64,000 nucleotides of DNA from Bacteroidota bacterium (GTDB lineage: Bacteria > Bacteroidota > Bacteroidia > B-17B0 > Aurantibacillaceae). The notes below the pieces were generated by a model. That model was given only the letters and a program-made list of their open reading frames with translations. It made no database searches and was not told where the DNA came from. The translations under genes were made by a program, and so were the position numbers. The DNA lies in the NCBI GenBank assembly GCA_016711805.1, contig JADJSH010000005.1, positions 124,001 through 188,000 of the forward strand. Reading direction: 5' to 3'. Below, one piece after another: positions 1-8,069 of the stretch. The first letter of the stretch is position 1; each line of letters begins with the position of its first letter.

Positions 1-858
1 TCAGCCGTGGAGTCTCCTATGACTCACGCTTATACCTTTTCGTTGTTTTCGATGTTGCTTTATTACACTTTCGATTTTTATAAAAAAGCGAGTTTCAAAA
101 ATACAATGGTCTTAGCCTTTATCTTTGGTTTAATACTATTAGTGCGCCCACTTAACATCTTATTGATATTGCCTTTTTTGTTTTTTAATGTCAGCTCATT
201 TAATGATGTAAAATTGAGGGTTGCATTTTTAATCAACCATTATAAAAACGCTTTGTTATTTATTGCTATTACTTTTTTGATGGTATTGCCGCAGTTACTC
301 TATTATAAATATGTAACAGGTAATTACTTTACATTTTCGTATGGTAAAGAAGGGTTTTTCTTTAATCAATTTCATCTGTTAGATGTATTAGTGAGTTTTA
401 GAAAAGGTTGGTTTATTTATACCCCATTGATGTTACTAGCATTGTATGGGATTACAAAAATGAAGTCTAATCATCCTTTTAAAACTTCTGTTTTAGTTTT
501 ATTACCTATTTACCTGTATTTGGTTTCAAGTTGGTGGTGTTGGTGGTACGGGGGCTCTTTTAGTCAGCGCTCCATGATTGATATCTATCCTTTATTAGCA
601 TTGCCGTTGGCGGCTTTTATTTTTCAGATAAATGAATTCTCCATAAACAAACAAAAAGTCATATTTACGATTATCACATTATTTGTTTTACTGAATATAT
701 TTCAAACGGTACAGTACAAATACAACATCATCGATTTTGACGGAATGACTGCCAAAGAATATGTGCAGGTATTTGGAACTTTAGATGATAAAAGAATCGA
801 CACGACCTTATTAGATAAACCTGATTACGAGCGCGCTGTATTAGGTCTTGATAAATAA
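1..858 (+). CDS. Polytopic membrane glycosyltransferase-like protein, C-terminal part
   Basis: The reading frame is open from the first base, so the gene starts upstream and only its last 285 residues are seen. They form about six to seven hydrophobic segments (for example residues 33-47, 83-97, 160-175, 192-207 and 222-235 of the visible part). A tryptophan-rich loop (SSWWCWWYGGSFSQR) precedes one of the last membrane spans. That W-W-Y-G-G-S-F-x-Q-R loop is a feature I associate with Bacteroidota GT-C fold mannosyl- or arabinosyltransferase-like proteins that use lipid-linked sugars at the inner membrane; this is family recollection, not a computed match. The catalytic N-terminal loop lies outside the window, so substrate and exact family are unknown. 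The next gene begins 69 bp downstream on the same strand. Confidence 0.6.
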   Translation, partial: SAVESPMTHAYTFSLFSMLLYYTFDFYKKASFKNTMVLAFIFGLILLVRPLNILLILPFLFFNVSSFNDVKLRVAFLINHYKNALLFIAITFLMVLPQLLYYKYVTGNYFTFSYGKEGFFFNQFHLLDVLVSFRKGWFIYTPLMLLALYGITKMKSNHPFKTSVLVLLPIYLYLVSSWWCWWYGGSFSQRSMIDIYPLLALPLAAFIFQINEFSINKQKVIFTIITLFVLLNIFQTVQYKYNIIDFDGMTAKEYVQVFGTLDDKRIDTTLLDKPDYERAVLGLDK

Positions 859-927
859 TGTTATAAATAGCTCAACGCGCTGTATAAACGGTAAATAAAA
901 CTACCTCTAAATGCTTACTTTTACGGT

Positions 928-2169
928 ATGGCATTTTTGCTTAAAGAAAATATTAAAGTTGCAACCGATTCCATTAAAGGAAATAAGTTAAGAGCATATA
1001 TCACCATGCTTATTATTTTTTTAGGAATTACGGCCTTGGTTGGAATTTCCTCTGCTATTGATGCCATTAAAGGTTCTATTAATAGCAACTTTACAAGTAT
1101 GGGCGCTAACTCTTTTACTATCCGAAATCGAGATGTAAGTGTGAGAGTTGGACGACACGGAAAACGTGCAAAAAAATACCAATCCATTACCTATAAAGAA
1201 GCCATGCGCTTTAAAAACGAATTTAACTTTCCTGTGACAACTGCTGTTTCTACAATGGCATCATTTAGTTCACGTATAAAGTTTGAAGCCGAAAAAACAA
1301 ATCCAAACATTCAGGTGTTTGGTGGCGACGAAAATTATTTAGTAACGAGTGGATATGAATTAGAAAAAGGAAGAAATTTTTCTCCTCAAGAAATTTTAAC
1401 AGGAACTCACATTGTGATGATTGGTAAAGATGTGGAGTTTGCTTTATTTAAGGGAAAACAAAAAGCCTTAGATAAATTTATTACAATCAATGGTGGTAAA
1501 TATAAAGTGGTTGGAGTACTTGCGGCTAAAGGAAATAGTATGGGTTTTGGCGGAGATAAAGTGTGCATTATTCCATTAACCACAGCTCGTCAGTATTTTA
1601 GTAAACCCGACATGAGTTTTACGATTAGTGTTTTAGCGAAAAATGCCGCTTGGTTAGATTTAGCTTTAGGAGAGGCCAATGGCTTGTTTCGAAAAATTAG
1701 AAGCGTGCCAATAGGCGAAGAAGAAAATTTTGAAATTACTCGTGCTGATAGTTTAGCTACGATGTTAATTGGCTTAACGAGTAAAGCCTCGATGGGTTTT
1801 ATTATTATCGGCATTATCACCTTGTTAGGTGCAGCCATTGGTTTAATGAATATTATGCTCGTAACCGTAACGGAACGTACTAAAGAAATTGGTATCAGAA
1901 AAGCGATGGGGGCAACTGCTCAAACCATTAAGAATCAGTTTTTAATTGAAAGTGTAGTGATTTGTTTTTTTGGTGGAGGCTTCGGTATTTTAATGGGCAT
2001 TATTATGGCCAATGTTATTTCTCTTTATTTTAGTTCAGAGTTGTTTATTCCTTGGTTTTGGATATTTATGGGCTTTACCATTTGTATGATTGTAGGATTG
2101 GTTAGCGGTTACTTGCCTGCAAAACGCGCCTCTCAGTTAGATCCAATTGAGAGCTTGAGATTTGAGTAG
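928..2169 (+). CDS. MacB/FtsX-type ABC transporter permease
   Basis: A 413-residue inner-membrane permease. The layout is one N-terminal membrane segment (about residues 21-43), a long periplasmic MacB-type domain (about 45-285) and three C-terminal membrane segments (about 290-315, 340-365, 375-395) that make up the FtsX domain. The stretch containing TVTERTKEIGIRKAMGA (about 312-328) is the conserved cytoplasmic coupling loop of this family, and the C-terminus PAKRASQLDPIESLRFE is also typical. Family members export or mechanically transmit force to the periplasm using a separate ATPase. No ATPase, membrane fusion protein or TolC-like gene is next to it here, so its substrate and partner cannot be read from context. 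Length and ends are complete. Confidence 0.88.
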   Translation: MAFLLKENIKVATDSIKGNKLRAYITMLIIFLGITALVGISSAIDAIKGSINSNFTSMGANSFTIRNRDVSVRVGRHGKRAKKYQSITYKEAMRFKNEFNFPVTTAVSTMASFSSRIKFEAEKTNPNIQVFGGDENYLVTSGYELEKGRNFSPQEILTGTHIVMIGKDVEFALFKGKQKALDKFITINGGKYKVVGVLAAKGNSMGFGGDKVCIIPLTTARQYFSKPDMSFTISVLAKNAAWLDLALGEANGLFRKIRSVPIGEEENFEITRADSLATMLIGLTSKASMGFIIIGIITLLGAAIGLMNIMLVTVTERTKEIGIRKAMGATAQTIKNQFLIESVVICFFGGGFGILMGIIMANVISLYFSSELFIPWFWIFMGFTICMIVGLVSGYLPAKRASQLDPIESLRFE

Positions 2170-2242
2170 TTCGTTTTATAACTGAAATAAAATGGTAAGT
2201 ATGAATGCTCTGTCACTTCGAGCGATTGAGAAGATAAAAAAT

Positions 2243-2896
2243 CTATTTCCTTACTAACCCATAATAAAAACCAAAACCAAGAGTAATCATACTCATGTTC
2301 CAATTGTTTTTTACTTTGGTGTAATCAAACCAGCCTTTAAAGCCTGGGTAGTTTGGATCAAATTGTCCGAAATTATAATTATAGGATAAGTGTCCGCCGA
2401 TAGCAAAATTAGGATCCACTAAAAAATATAAGCCAATCATAGGCTCTACAAACGAACTAGTAAACTTTGTTGGGTATTTTCCTATCAAGGTATCGCTTTT
2501 ATATCTGATACCTTTAAATTCGTTATAATTATAACCTGCGTTTAATGAGAAAGTTGCAAAGCCATTACCACTAAAAAATTTATCGAAACCTAATTTTAAA
2601 TAACCATTTTGCGATTGCATATTGGTATTTACATTTTGATCTCTGAATGCTTTTTGTGGTTTGTAATAAGTGTAAGCATAACCAACACCCACAAAAAAGT
2701 TTGATACGAGTTTGCATGTTATGTTCAAATCGCCCGCCATAACACCTGAAAATGAATTACGAAACGATTGACTTGAAACTACTTTTGGGATACTTACATT
2801 TCCTCTAATAGCAAAGCGAGGTAACTCAGGTGCTTTTTCTTGTGCAAAAGAAAACAAGCAAGTCGTTAAAATTAGATATGATAGAATATACTTCAT
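2243..2896 (-). CDS. Predicted outer-membrane beta-barrel protein
   Basis: A 217-residue protein with a clear signal peptide (residues 1-18, cleavage probably after SFA) followed by alternating hydrophobic/aromatic stretches such as FFVGVGYAYTYY, FATFSLNAGYNYN and MITLGFGFYYG. This is the pattern of a small eight- to ten-stranded outer-membrane barrel. The C-terminus ends FYYGLVRK, with an aromatic-rich last strand. I cannot assign it to a named family beyond 'outer membrane protein beta-barrel' type. It lies downstream of serC on the same strand with a 47-bp gap, which may be co-transcription, but no functional link to serine synthesis is evident. Confidence 0.7.
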   Translation of the reverse strand: MKYILSYLILTTCLFSFAQEKAPELPRFAIRGNVSIPKVVSSQSFRNSFSGVMAGDLNITCKLVSNFFVGVGYAYTYYKPQKAFRDQNVNTNMQSQNGYLKLGFDKFFSGNGFATFSLNAGYNYNEFKGIRYKSDTLIGKYPTKFTSSFVEPMIGLYFLVDPNFAIGGHLSYNYNFGQFDPNYPGFKGWFDYTKVKNNWNMSMITLGFGFYYGLVRK

Positions 2897-2943
2897 TAAA
2901 TTAAAACGGCTTGCTTGTTTAAATATTGTTTGTTGAAAAAGAA

Positions 2944-4017
2944 CTATGCAAATTTAGCTTCAAAAGCTTTCATCACCTCTACTAATACTTGCACACTTTC
3001 AATTGGCATCGCATTATAAATAGAAGCTCTGTATCCACCCACATCTCTGTGTCCTTTGATACCATCAATGTTTGCAGCTTTCACAACTTTTTCAAATTCA
3101 GATTCTAATTCTGGCTTGTTTAATAAAAAGCAAGCATTCATATTACTTCTGTCCTCTTTAGCGGTTGTACCAACAAATTGAGAGTTTCTATCAATTTCGT
3201 TATATAATAAATCTGCTTTCTTTTGGTTAATCCCTTCAATCCAGCTAATTCCTCCATTTTGTTTTAACCAACGTAAAGTGAGCATGGTAACATATACAGG
3301 AAATACAGGAGGCGTGTTATACATCGATTCACCTTTAATGTGCACGTTATAATCTAACATCGATAACATTTTACGACCTGTTTTACCAAGGATGTCTTTT
3401 TTTACCATCACCATCGTACTACCTGCAGGACCAATATTTTTTTGCGCTCCAGCATAAATTAATGAGAAGTCTTTTGCATTTACTTTTCTGCTAAATAAAT
3501 CAGAACTCATGTCGCACACCAAAGGCACATCACATTTAGGGAAACTTTTTAATTGTGTTCCGTAAATTGTATTGTTAGAGGTAATATGAAAATAGTCGGC
3601 ATCTTTAGGGATTTCATATCCTTTAGGAATGTAACTAAAGTTTTTATCTTCAGAAGAAGCAATGACTTTTGTATTACCAATAATTTTAGATTCTTTAATT
3701 GCTTTGCTTGCCCAAACACCAGTGTTTAAGTATGCAGCGAAGCCAGTTTCCGTTAATAAATTATATGGTACCATGGCAAATTGCATACTAGCGCCACCAC
3801 CTAAATACATCACTTCGTAATCATCTCCTACTTCAAATAATTCTTTAATTAAAGCACGAGCTTCATCCATAACTGCCACGTAGTTTTTACTACGGTGAGA
3901 GATTTCTAATAACGATAAATTCATATTATCGAAATTTAAGCAAGCCTCAGAAGCTTGTTTTAAAACGTCTATCGGTAAAATACCAGGACCTGCACTAAAA
4001 TTGTGAACTTTTGACAT
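2944..4017 (-). CDS. serC: Phosphoserine aminotransferase SerC
   Basis: A 357-residue PLP-dependent class V aminotransferase that converts 3-phosphohydroxypyruvate plus glutamate to phosphoserine, the second step of serine synthesis, and serves pyridoxal phosphate synthesis in some bacteria. Diagnostic features are the N-terminal HNFSAGPGILP (residues 5-15), the GGGASMQF phosphate/cofactor loop (about 73-80), HITSNNTIYGTQ (about 144-155) and the PLP-binding lysine K193 in IYAGAQKNIGPAG. Length matches the family. The start follows a TAnnTTTG promoter element (4045-4052) by about 20-28 nt. The serA partner common next to serC in Bacteroidota is not in the window. Confidence 0.97.
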   Translation of the reverse strand: MSKVHNFSAGPGILPIDVLKQASEACLNFDNMNLSLLEISHRSKNYVAVMDEARALIKELFEVGDDYEVMYLGGGASMQFAMVPYNLLTETGFAAYLNTGVWASKAIKESKIIGNTKVIASSEDKNFSYIPKGYEIPKDADYFHITSNNTIYGTQLKSFPKCDVPLVCDMSSDLFSRKVNAKDFSLIYAGAQKNIGPAGSTMVMVKKDILGKTGRKMLSMLDYNVHIKGESMYNTPPVFPVYVTMLTLRWLKQNGGISWIEGINQKKADLLYNEIDRNSQFVGTTAKEDRSNMNACFLLNKPELESEFEKVVKAANIDGIKGHRDVGGYRASIYNAMPIESVQVLVEVMKAFEAKFA

Positions 4018-4044
4018 AGTGGTTAAGATTAGATTTTAGAATAC

Positions 4045-4052
4045 CAAAATTA
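4045..4052 (-). promoter_or_regulatory. Bacteroidota -7 element upstream of serC
   Basis: TAATTTTG on the minus strand fits the TAnnTTTG consensus of the Bacteroidota primary sigma factor. It would start transcription about 20 nt before the serC ATG. No clear TTG -33 element is visible at the expected spacing, so this is a moderate call. Confidence 0.4.
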
Positions 4053-4103
4053 CTAATTAAATATTATAGCTTAAAATAATCTTTCAAGGTATAATTTAGA
4101 CAT

Positions 4104-4146
4104 AAAAAAGCCCATCTGCTTTTGATAGATGGGCTTTAAATTTTTA
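4104..4146 (-). terminator. Rho-independent terminator after the small lipoprotein gene
   Basis: A perfect 11-bp stem (AAAGCCCATCT at 4107-4117 with its complement at 4127-4137) is flanked by A/T tracts on both sides. On the minus strand it ends in a T run after the stem. It lies between the lipoprotein gene and serC and probably stops minus-strand transcription from the lipoprotein. Confidence 0.8.
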
Positions 4147-4154
4147 AAAGGATA

Positions 4155-4289
4155 CTATAACCAGCCTCCCATGGCAGTTTTAGCTGTCTTTTTTCTTCCT
4201 TTACAATCTCTATGAGTTCGGCATGAGCTAATAAACGCTATGATTATAATACTGACAATTAAAAGACTAATATATTTATTGATTTTCAT
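4155..4289 (-). CDS. Small lipoprotein, 44 residues
   Basis: A short reading frame starting at ATG 4289 and ending TAG 4155 encodes 44 residues. Residues 1-24 form a lipoprotein signal: MKINKY, a hydrophobic core rich in isoleucine, then the lipobox ISSC with the lipidated cysteine at 25. The mature part is only 20 residues, basic, ending GRKKTAKTAMGGWL. A dedicated terminator follows directly (4104-4146), which supports a real transcription unit. I believe similar tiny lipoproteins with glycine-rich tails occur in Bacteroidota but cannot verify this here. Function is unknown; localisation would be the outer or inner membrane leaflet. Confidence 0.65.
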   Translation of the reverse strand: MKINKYISLLIVSIIIIAFISSCRTHRDCKGRKKTAKTAMGGWL

Positions 4290-4334
4290 GGTTCGTTTTT
4301 TATTATAATGAGAAGTAATATAAAAGTGACACTC

Positions 4335-5042
4335 TTATACTTCAACTAACGTACCAATTTTATCACCATTAATTAATTTTTGTAAGTTGCCAGTCTTATT
4401 CATATCAAATACAATGATTGGCAAGTTGTTTTCTTTACACAAAGTAAAGGCGGTTAAATCCATTACCTCTAATCCTTTGCTATAAACTTCTTCAAAACTA
4501 ATTTTTTCGTATTTAGTAGCGGTTGGGTCTTTTTCAGGATCAGCTGTGTAAATACCATCTACACGTGTTCCTTTTAAAATAACTTGCGCTTCAATTTCAA
4601 TAGCTCTTAAGGCTGCTGCCGAATCAGTTGTAAAATAGGGGTTTCCAGAACCTGCTCCAAAAATCACCACACGTCCTTTTTCTAAATGACGAACAGCTTT
4701 ACGGCGAATAAATGGCTCGCAAATTTGTTCCATTTTAATGGCGCTTTGTAAACGCGTTTGCACACCTAAACCTTCTAAAGCTGCTTGAATGGCCATAGAA
4801 TTAATTACAGTGGCTAACATGCCCATGTAATCGCCATGAACACGATCCATACCGCCTTGTTCAGCTTGGATGCCTCTAAAAATGTTTCCGCCGCCAATCA
4901 CAATGGCAACTTCGCAACCCGAATCGTAGGCTAATTTTATTTCTTTGGCGTATTCCATTAAACGAACTTGATCAATACCAAATCCTTTGTTACCCATTAA
5001 GGCTTCGCCTGATAATTTTAAAAGTATGCGTTTGTATTTCAT
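4335..5042 (-). CDS. pyrH: UMP kinase PyrH
   Basis: A 235-residue amino-acid-kinase-family enzyme that phosphorylates UMP to UDP in the cytoplasm. Diagnostic motifs are KRILLKLSGEALMG near the N-terminus, IVIGGGNIFRG (about 48-58), the nucleotide-binding GAGSGNPYFTTDSAAALRA (about 128-146) and KGTRVDGIYTADP (about 155-167). The frame runs ten codons further upstream, but the ATG at 5042 gives the normal MKYKR start. In many Bacteroidota pyrH lies downstream of rplM-rpsI-rpsB-tsf and before frr. Here tsf is 182 bp upstream with a terminator between them, and frr is absent, replaced by the small lipoprotein gene. Confidence 0.96.
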   Translation of the reverse strand: MKYKRILLKLSGEALMGNKGFGIDQVRLMEYAKEIKLAYDSGCEVAIVIGGGNIFRGIQAEQGGMDRVHGDYMGMLATVINSMAIQAALEGLGVQTRLQSAIKMEQICEPFIRRKAVRHLEKGRVVIFGAGSGNPYFTTDSAAALRAIEIEAQVILKGTRVDGIYTADPEKDPTATKYEKISFEEVYSKGLEVMDLTAFTLCKENNLPIIVFDMNKTGNLQKLINGDKIGTLVEV

Positions 5043-5059
5043 ATGTGAAGTTTCTAACC

Positions 5060-5171
5060 GCAAAGAGCGCAAAGCAATTGCAAAGAGCGCAGAGGGTGTT
5101 GGTGTTTAGTTTTGAAGCAATAAGTATCATACGTCATATTTGAGATTGCTTCGTTTCACTCGCAATGACGT
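5060..5171. repeat. Intergenic repeat cluster between tsf and pyrH
   Basis: Two structures share this gap. GCAAAGAGCGCA occurs twice exactly (5060-5071 and 5080-5091) in a 20-bp period. Then ACGTCAT (5131-5137) and ATGACGT (5165-5171) bracket a short imperfect hairpin whose 3' half reads CTCGCAATGACG. Both resemble short interspersed repeats that I have the impression are scattered between genes in Bacteroidota. No coding potential is seen. Confidence 0.5.
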
Positions 5172-5184
5172 TAAAAAAAAGAAC

Positions 5185-5216
5185 AAAAAAAATCCCGATT
5201 AAAAAATCGGGATTTT
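5185..5216 (-). terminator. Terminator after tsf
   Basis: A 12-bp perfect stem (5189-5200 with 5205-5216, core ATCCCGATT) with only a 4-nt loop, followed on the minus strand by a T tract, lies just after the tsf stop codon. It should end the rplM-to-tsf transcript. Confidence 0.85.
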
Positions 5217-5223
5217 AATAAAA

Positions 5224-6048
5224 TTAAGATAATGCGTAGCGTTTGAAAGCTGTTGCAGTTAAACCTTTATCAATACTTTGTAAGTATTGTAATACGTTCA
5301 TTTTGTTATCTTTAATATATTCTTGGTTTAATAAAGTAGACTCTTTGTAGAATTTAGCAATTTTACCTTGAGCAATTTTTTCAACCATATCTTCTGGTTT
5401 ACCTTCTGCACGAATTACTTCACGAGCAATTTCTAATTCTCTGTCTAACATATCTTGAGTTACACCTTCTTTATCTAAAGCTACTGGAGCCATAGCTGCT
5501 GCTTGCATCGCTACGTTACGTCCAACTTCATCAGCAACTTCTTTGTTAAATCCAACGATAACAGAAACACGGTTACCTGGGTGAATATAAGCAGATACTT
5601 TTTCAGCTGTGATAGTTTCAAAATATCCAATTTCAATTTTCTCACCAATTTTACCTACTTGCTCCATAAATTTATCGCCAACAGTAATGTCGCCGTTATA
5701 TGGTAAAGTTAAAATCTCTTCTTTTGTTTTTGCATTTTTCTCTAAAGCGATAGTAGCGATAGAATCAGCAAAAGCAATAAAATCAGCGTTAATAGCTACG
5801 AAATCAGTTTCGCAGTTAACCCAAATTAAAATACCTCTTTTGTTGTCAGCAGATGTTTTAGCTAAAACAACTCCTTCTTTAGAATCTCTGTCTCCACGGT
5901 TAGCTGCTACTTTAGCACCTTTTTTACGTAGATAATCAATTGCTTGTTCAAAATCACCATTATTTTCTTCTAATGCTTTTTTACAATCCATCATACCTGC
6001 TCCGGTTTGTTGGCGTAATTTGTTTACTTCTTGTGCTGTAATTGCCAT
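5224..6048 (-). CDS. tsf: Elongation factor Ts
   Basis: A 274-residue guanine nucleotide exchange factor for EF-Tu. The N-terminal UBA-like module (residues 1-50) carries LRQQTGAGMMDCKKAL (about 11-26). The exchange core follows, with CETDFVAINADFIAFA (about 79-94), which contains the TDFV motif that contacts EF-Tu. Length is normal for Bacteroidota. It belongs to the ribosomal operon rplM-rpsI-rpsB-tsf, but an intergenic terminator-like hairpin (6089-6118) separates it from rpsB, so its level may be set partly by read-through. Confidence 0.97.
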   Translation of the reverse strand: MAITAQEVNKLRQQTGAGMMDCKKALEENNGDFEQAIDYLRKKGAKVAANRGDRDSKEGVVLAKTSADNKRGILIWVNCETDFVAINADFIAFADSIATIALEKNAKTKEEILTLPYNGDITVGDKFMEQVGKIGEKIEIGYFETITAEKVSAYIHPGNRVSVIVGFNKEVADEVGRNVAMQAAAMAPVALDKEGVTQDMLDRELEIAREVIRAEGKPEDMVEKIAQGKIAKFYKESTLLNQEYIKDNKMNVLQYLQSIDKGLTATAFKRYALS

Positions 6049-6085
6049 TGTCTTAATTATTTATGTTTTATTATTTTAATTTAAA

Positions 6086-6120
6086 AAAAACGGCCTTCCC
6101 TTTAGAGGAACGGCCGTTAA
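6086..6120 (-). terminator. Terminator or attenuator between rpsB and tsf
   Basis: AACGGCC (6089-6095) pairs with GGCCGTT (6112-6118), and the stem is extended inward by TTCC/GGAA with one bulged base. A T tract follows on the minus strand. It sits within an operon that is otherwise continuous, 41 bp upstream of the tsf ATG, so partial termination is the likely role. Confidence 0.7.
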
Positions 6121-6137
6121 ATTATAGTAGTGAAAAA

Positions 6138-6983
6138 TTATTTTTTCGCTGTTGTTCTTTTACGACCTGCTGGTTTACGAGCGCCATCTTCATCATCAGA
6201 TTTAGCACCTTTTAAATTTAAGCCTGCTGCTAATTCTTCTGCTTCTTCTTTAGAATTTTTTCCTTCTTTCTCGTCAGCTGCAATAGCTTCTTTATCCATT
6301 TTACGATCGCCTAAACCTTCGTTAATTGCTTTACACATTAACTCTACGATGTAAGCAACAGAAGTTGAAGCATCGTCGTTAGCTGGAATAGCGTAATCAA
6401 CAAAATTAGGGTTTGAGTTTGTATCAACAATTGCAAAAGTTGGGATGTTTAAACGTTTTGCTTCTGCTACTGCGATATGCTCTTTAGTGATATCAACAAT
6501 AAATAAAGCTGAAGGTAAACGAGTTAAATCAGCAACTGAACCTAAGTTAATTTCTAATTTAGCACGCTCACGAGAAATTTGTAATTTTTCTTTTTTAGAA
6601 ATATTATCAAAAGTTCCGTCAGTAGCCATTTTGTCGATTTGAGACATTTTGCGAACTGCTTTACGGATTGTAGCAAAGTTAGTTAACATACCACCTGGCC
6701 AACGCTCAGTTACATATGGCATACCAACTGCTTTTACTTTTTCAGCAACGATATCTTTAGCTTGTTTTTTAGTAGCTACAAATAATATTTTTTTACCTGA
6801 ACGTGCAATTTGTTTTAACGCTGCAGCAGCTTCATCAATTTTAGCTACTGTTTTGTTTAAATCAATAATATGAATACCGTTTTTCTCAGCATAAATATAA
6901 GGAGCCATTGCTGGATTCCATTTTCTTTTTAAGTGACCAAAATGAGCACCTGATTCTAATAATTCGTTGAATGTATTTGACAT
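6138..6983 (-). CDS. rpsB: 30S ribosomal protein S2
   Basis: A 281-residue S2 protein of the small ribosomal subunit. Key stretches are LLESGAHFGHLKRKWNPAM near the N-terminus, YIYAEKNGIHIIDL, the RWPGGMLTNF motif (about 100-110) and PTFAIVDTNSNP (about 190-205). The C-terminus carries a lysine- and glutamate-rich tail of about 50 residues ending RKRTTAKK, longer than in E. coli, as is common in Bacteroidota. A 35-codon upstream extension of the frame is discarded because MSNTFNELL at 6983 is the conserved start and the extension would overlap rpsI. Confidence 0.97.
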   Translation of the reverse strand: MSNTFNELLESGAHFGHLKRKWNPAMAPYIYAEKNGIHIIDLNKTVAKIDEAAAALKQIARSGKKILFVATKKQAKDIVAEKVKAVGMPYVTERWPGGMLTNFATIRKAVRKMSQIDKMATDGTFDNISKKEKLQISRERAKLEINLGSVADLTRLPSALFIVDITKEHIAVAEAKRLNIPTFAIVDTNSNPNFVDYAIPANDDASTSVAYIVELMCKAINEGLGDRKMDKEAIAADEKEGKNSKEEAEELAAGLNLKGAKSDDEDGARKPAGRKRTTAKK

Positions 6984-7011
6984 GTCTGTATAAATGTATT
7001 GTAAATAAATA

Positions 7012-7398
7012 TTAACGTTTGCTGAATTGGAAACGAGCACGAGCTTTTTTCTGACCGAATTTCTTACGTTCAACCATACGTGGATCACGTGTAACTAAAC
7101 CTTCTGCACGTAAGTCTTTTTTCAATTCTGGATTGATTTCTACTAACGCTTTTGCAATTGCTAAACGCACTGCTTGAGCTTGACCAGTAGTACCACCACC
7201 ATTTACGTTTACTTTTACATCATATAAACCAACAGATTTTGCGTTGTTTAATGATTGTAATACGTAGTACTGTAAAGTTGGAGTTTTAAAGTATTCTTTA
7301 TAATCTCTTTTGTTGATAAGAATGATTCCTGTACCTTTAGATACATAAGCACGAGCTACCGAACATTTTCTGCGACCTGATGTGTTTATTACTTCCAT
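7012..7398 (-). CDS. rpsI: 30S ribosomal protein S9
   Basis: A 128-residue S9 protein. GRRKCSVARAYV near the start and the basic C-terminal tail KKARARFQFSKR, which reaches the P-site tRNA in the ribosome, are diagnostic. The ATG at 7398 is chosen because it lies 4 nt after the rplM stop and gives the family's short N-terminus (MEVINTSGRRK); an earlier in-frame ATG overlaps rplM. Second gene of the rplM-rpsI-rpsB-tsf operon. Confidence 0.97.
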   Translation of the reverse strand: MEVINTSGRRKCSVARAYVSKGTGIILINKRDYKEYFKTPTLQYYVLQSLNNAKSVGLYDVKVNVNGGGTTGQAQAVRLAIAKALVEINPELKKDLRAEGLVTRDPRMVERKKFGQKKARARFQFSKR

Positions 7399-7402
7399 TT
7401 GA

Positions 7403-7861
7403 TTATGCAATAATTGTTGTTAAATCTACTTTCTTTGGTTGTTGTGCTGCATGATCATGCTCAGCTCCTGCAAATACAAATAAATTTGTATTTAATGTTC
7501 TTCCTAAACGTCCTTTAGGTAACATCCCATGCACTGCATGTTTAATTACTTCTTCAGGTTTTTTAGCTAACATTTCTTTTGGAGTTGCAAAACGTTGTCC
7601 GCCTGGGTGACCAGTGTAACGAACGTATTCTTTATCATCCATTTTAGCACCAGTAAAACGAACTTTCTCAGCGTTGATAACAACGATGTTAGCACCACAA
7701 TCAGTATGAGGTGTGAAGTTAGTTTTATGTTTGCCGCGTATTAAATACGCAAGTTTAGAGGCCAAACGACCTACAACTTCATTTTCTGCGTCAACTAATA
7801 ACCACTCTTTATCTGAGTTGGCTTTGTTCACGAATTTTGTTTTATAACTTAATGCGTCCAC
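7403..7861 (-). CDS. rplM: 50S ribosomal protein L13
   Basis: A 152-residue L13 protein that binds 23S rRNA early in assembly. Conserved features are WLLVDAENEVVGRLASKLAYLIRGK (split by the first helix), DCGANIVVINAEKV, YTGHPGG and VHGMLPKGRLGR. Lead gene of the operon with a strong promoter 35-64 bp upstream (7896-7925). Length is normal. Confidence 0.98.
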   Translation of the reverse strand: MDALSYKTKFVNKANSDKEWLLVDAENEVVGRLASKLAYLIRGKHKTNFTPHTDCGANIVVINAEKVRFTGAKMDDKEYVRYTGHPGGQRFATPKEMLAKKPEEVIKHAVHGMLPKGRLGRTLNTNLFVFAGAEHDHAAQQPKKVDLTTIIA

Positions 7862-7895
7862 GTTTGTATTGTTTTAATTTTTCTAATTTGGGCTG

Positions 7896-7925
7896 CAAAT
7901 ATAGGCTATTTTTATCTACTGCCAA
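7896..7925 (-). promoter_or_regulatory. Promoter of the rplM-rpsI-rpsB-tsf operon
   Basis: On the minus strand TTG (7923-7925), a 19-nt spacer and TATATTTG (7896-7903) give an exact match to the Bacteroidota sigma-A consensus. The predicted start point is about 25-30 nt before the rplM ATG. Confidence 0.8.
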
Positions 7926-7961
7926 GTAAAATGTCCTAGTTTCTTAAATTATTTTTAGTTT

Positions 7962-7993
7962 TTGCGTTATTTGTGCAAAAATATATAAATTTG
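7962..7993 (+). promoter_or_regulatory. Promoter of the SatD-like gene
   Basis: TTG (7962-7964), a 21-nt spacer and TAAATTTG (7986-7993) fit the Bacteroidota promoter consensus. It is divergent from the rplM promoter and leaves a leader of about 70 nt before the ATG at 8070. Confidence 0.6.
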
Positions 7994-8069
7994 TACCGCA
8001 ACTCAAGCTAGTTTATGTCAGTTCGAATCTATTCGGTAACATTAGATTTATATCGACAGGCTAAATATA

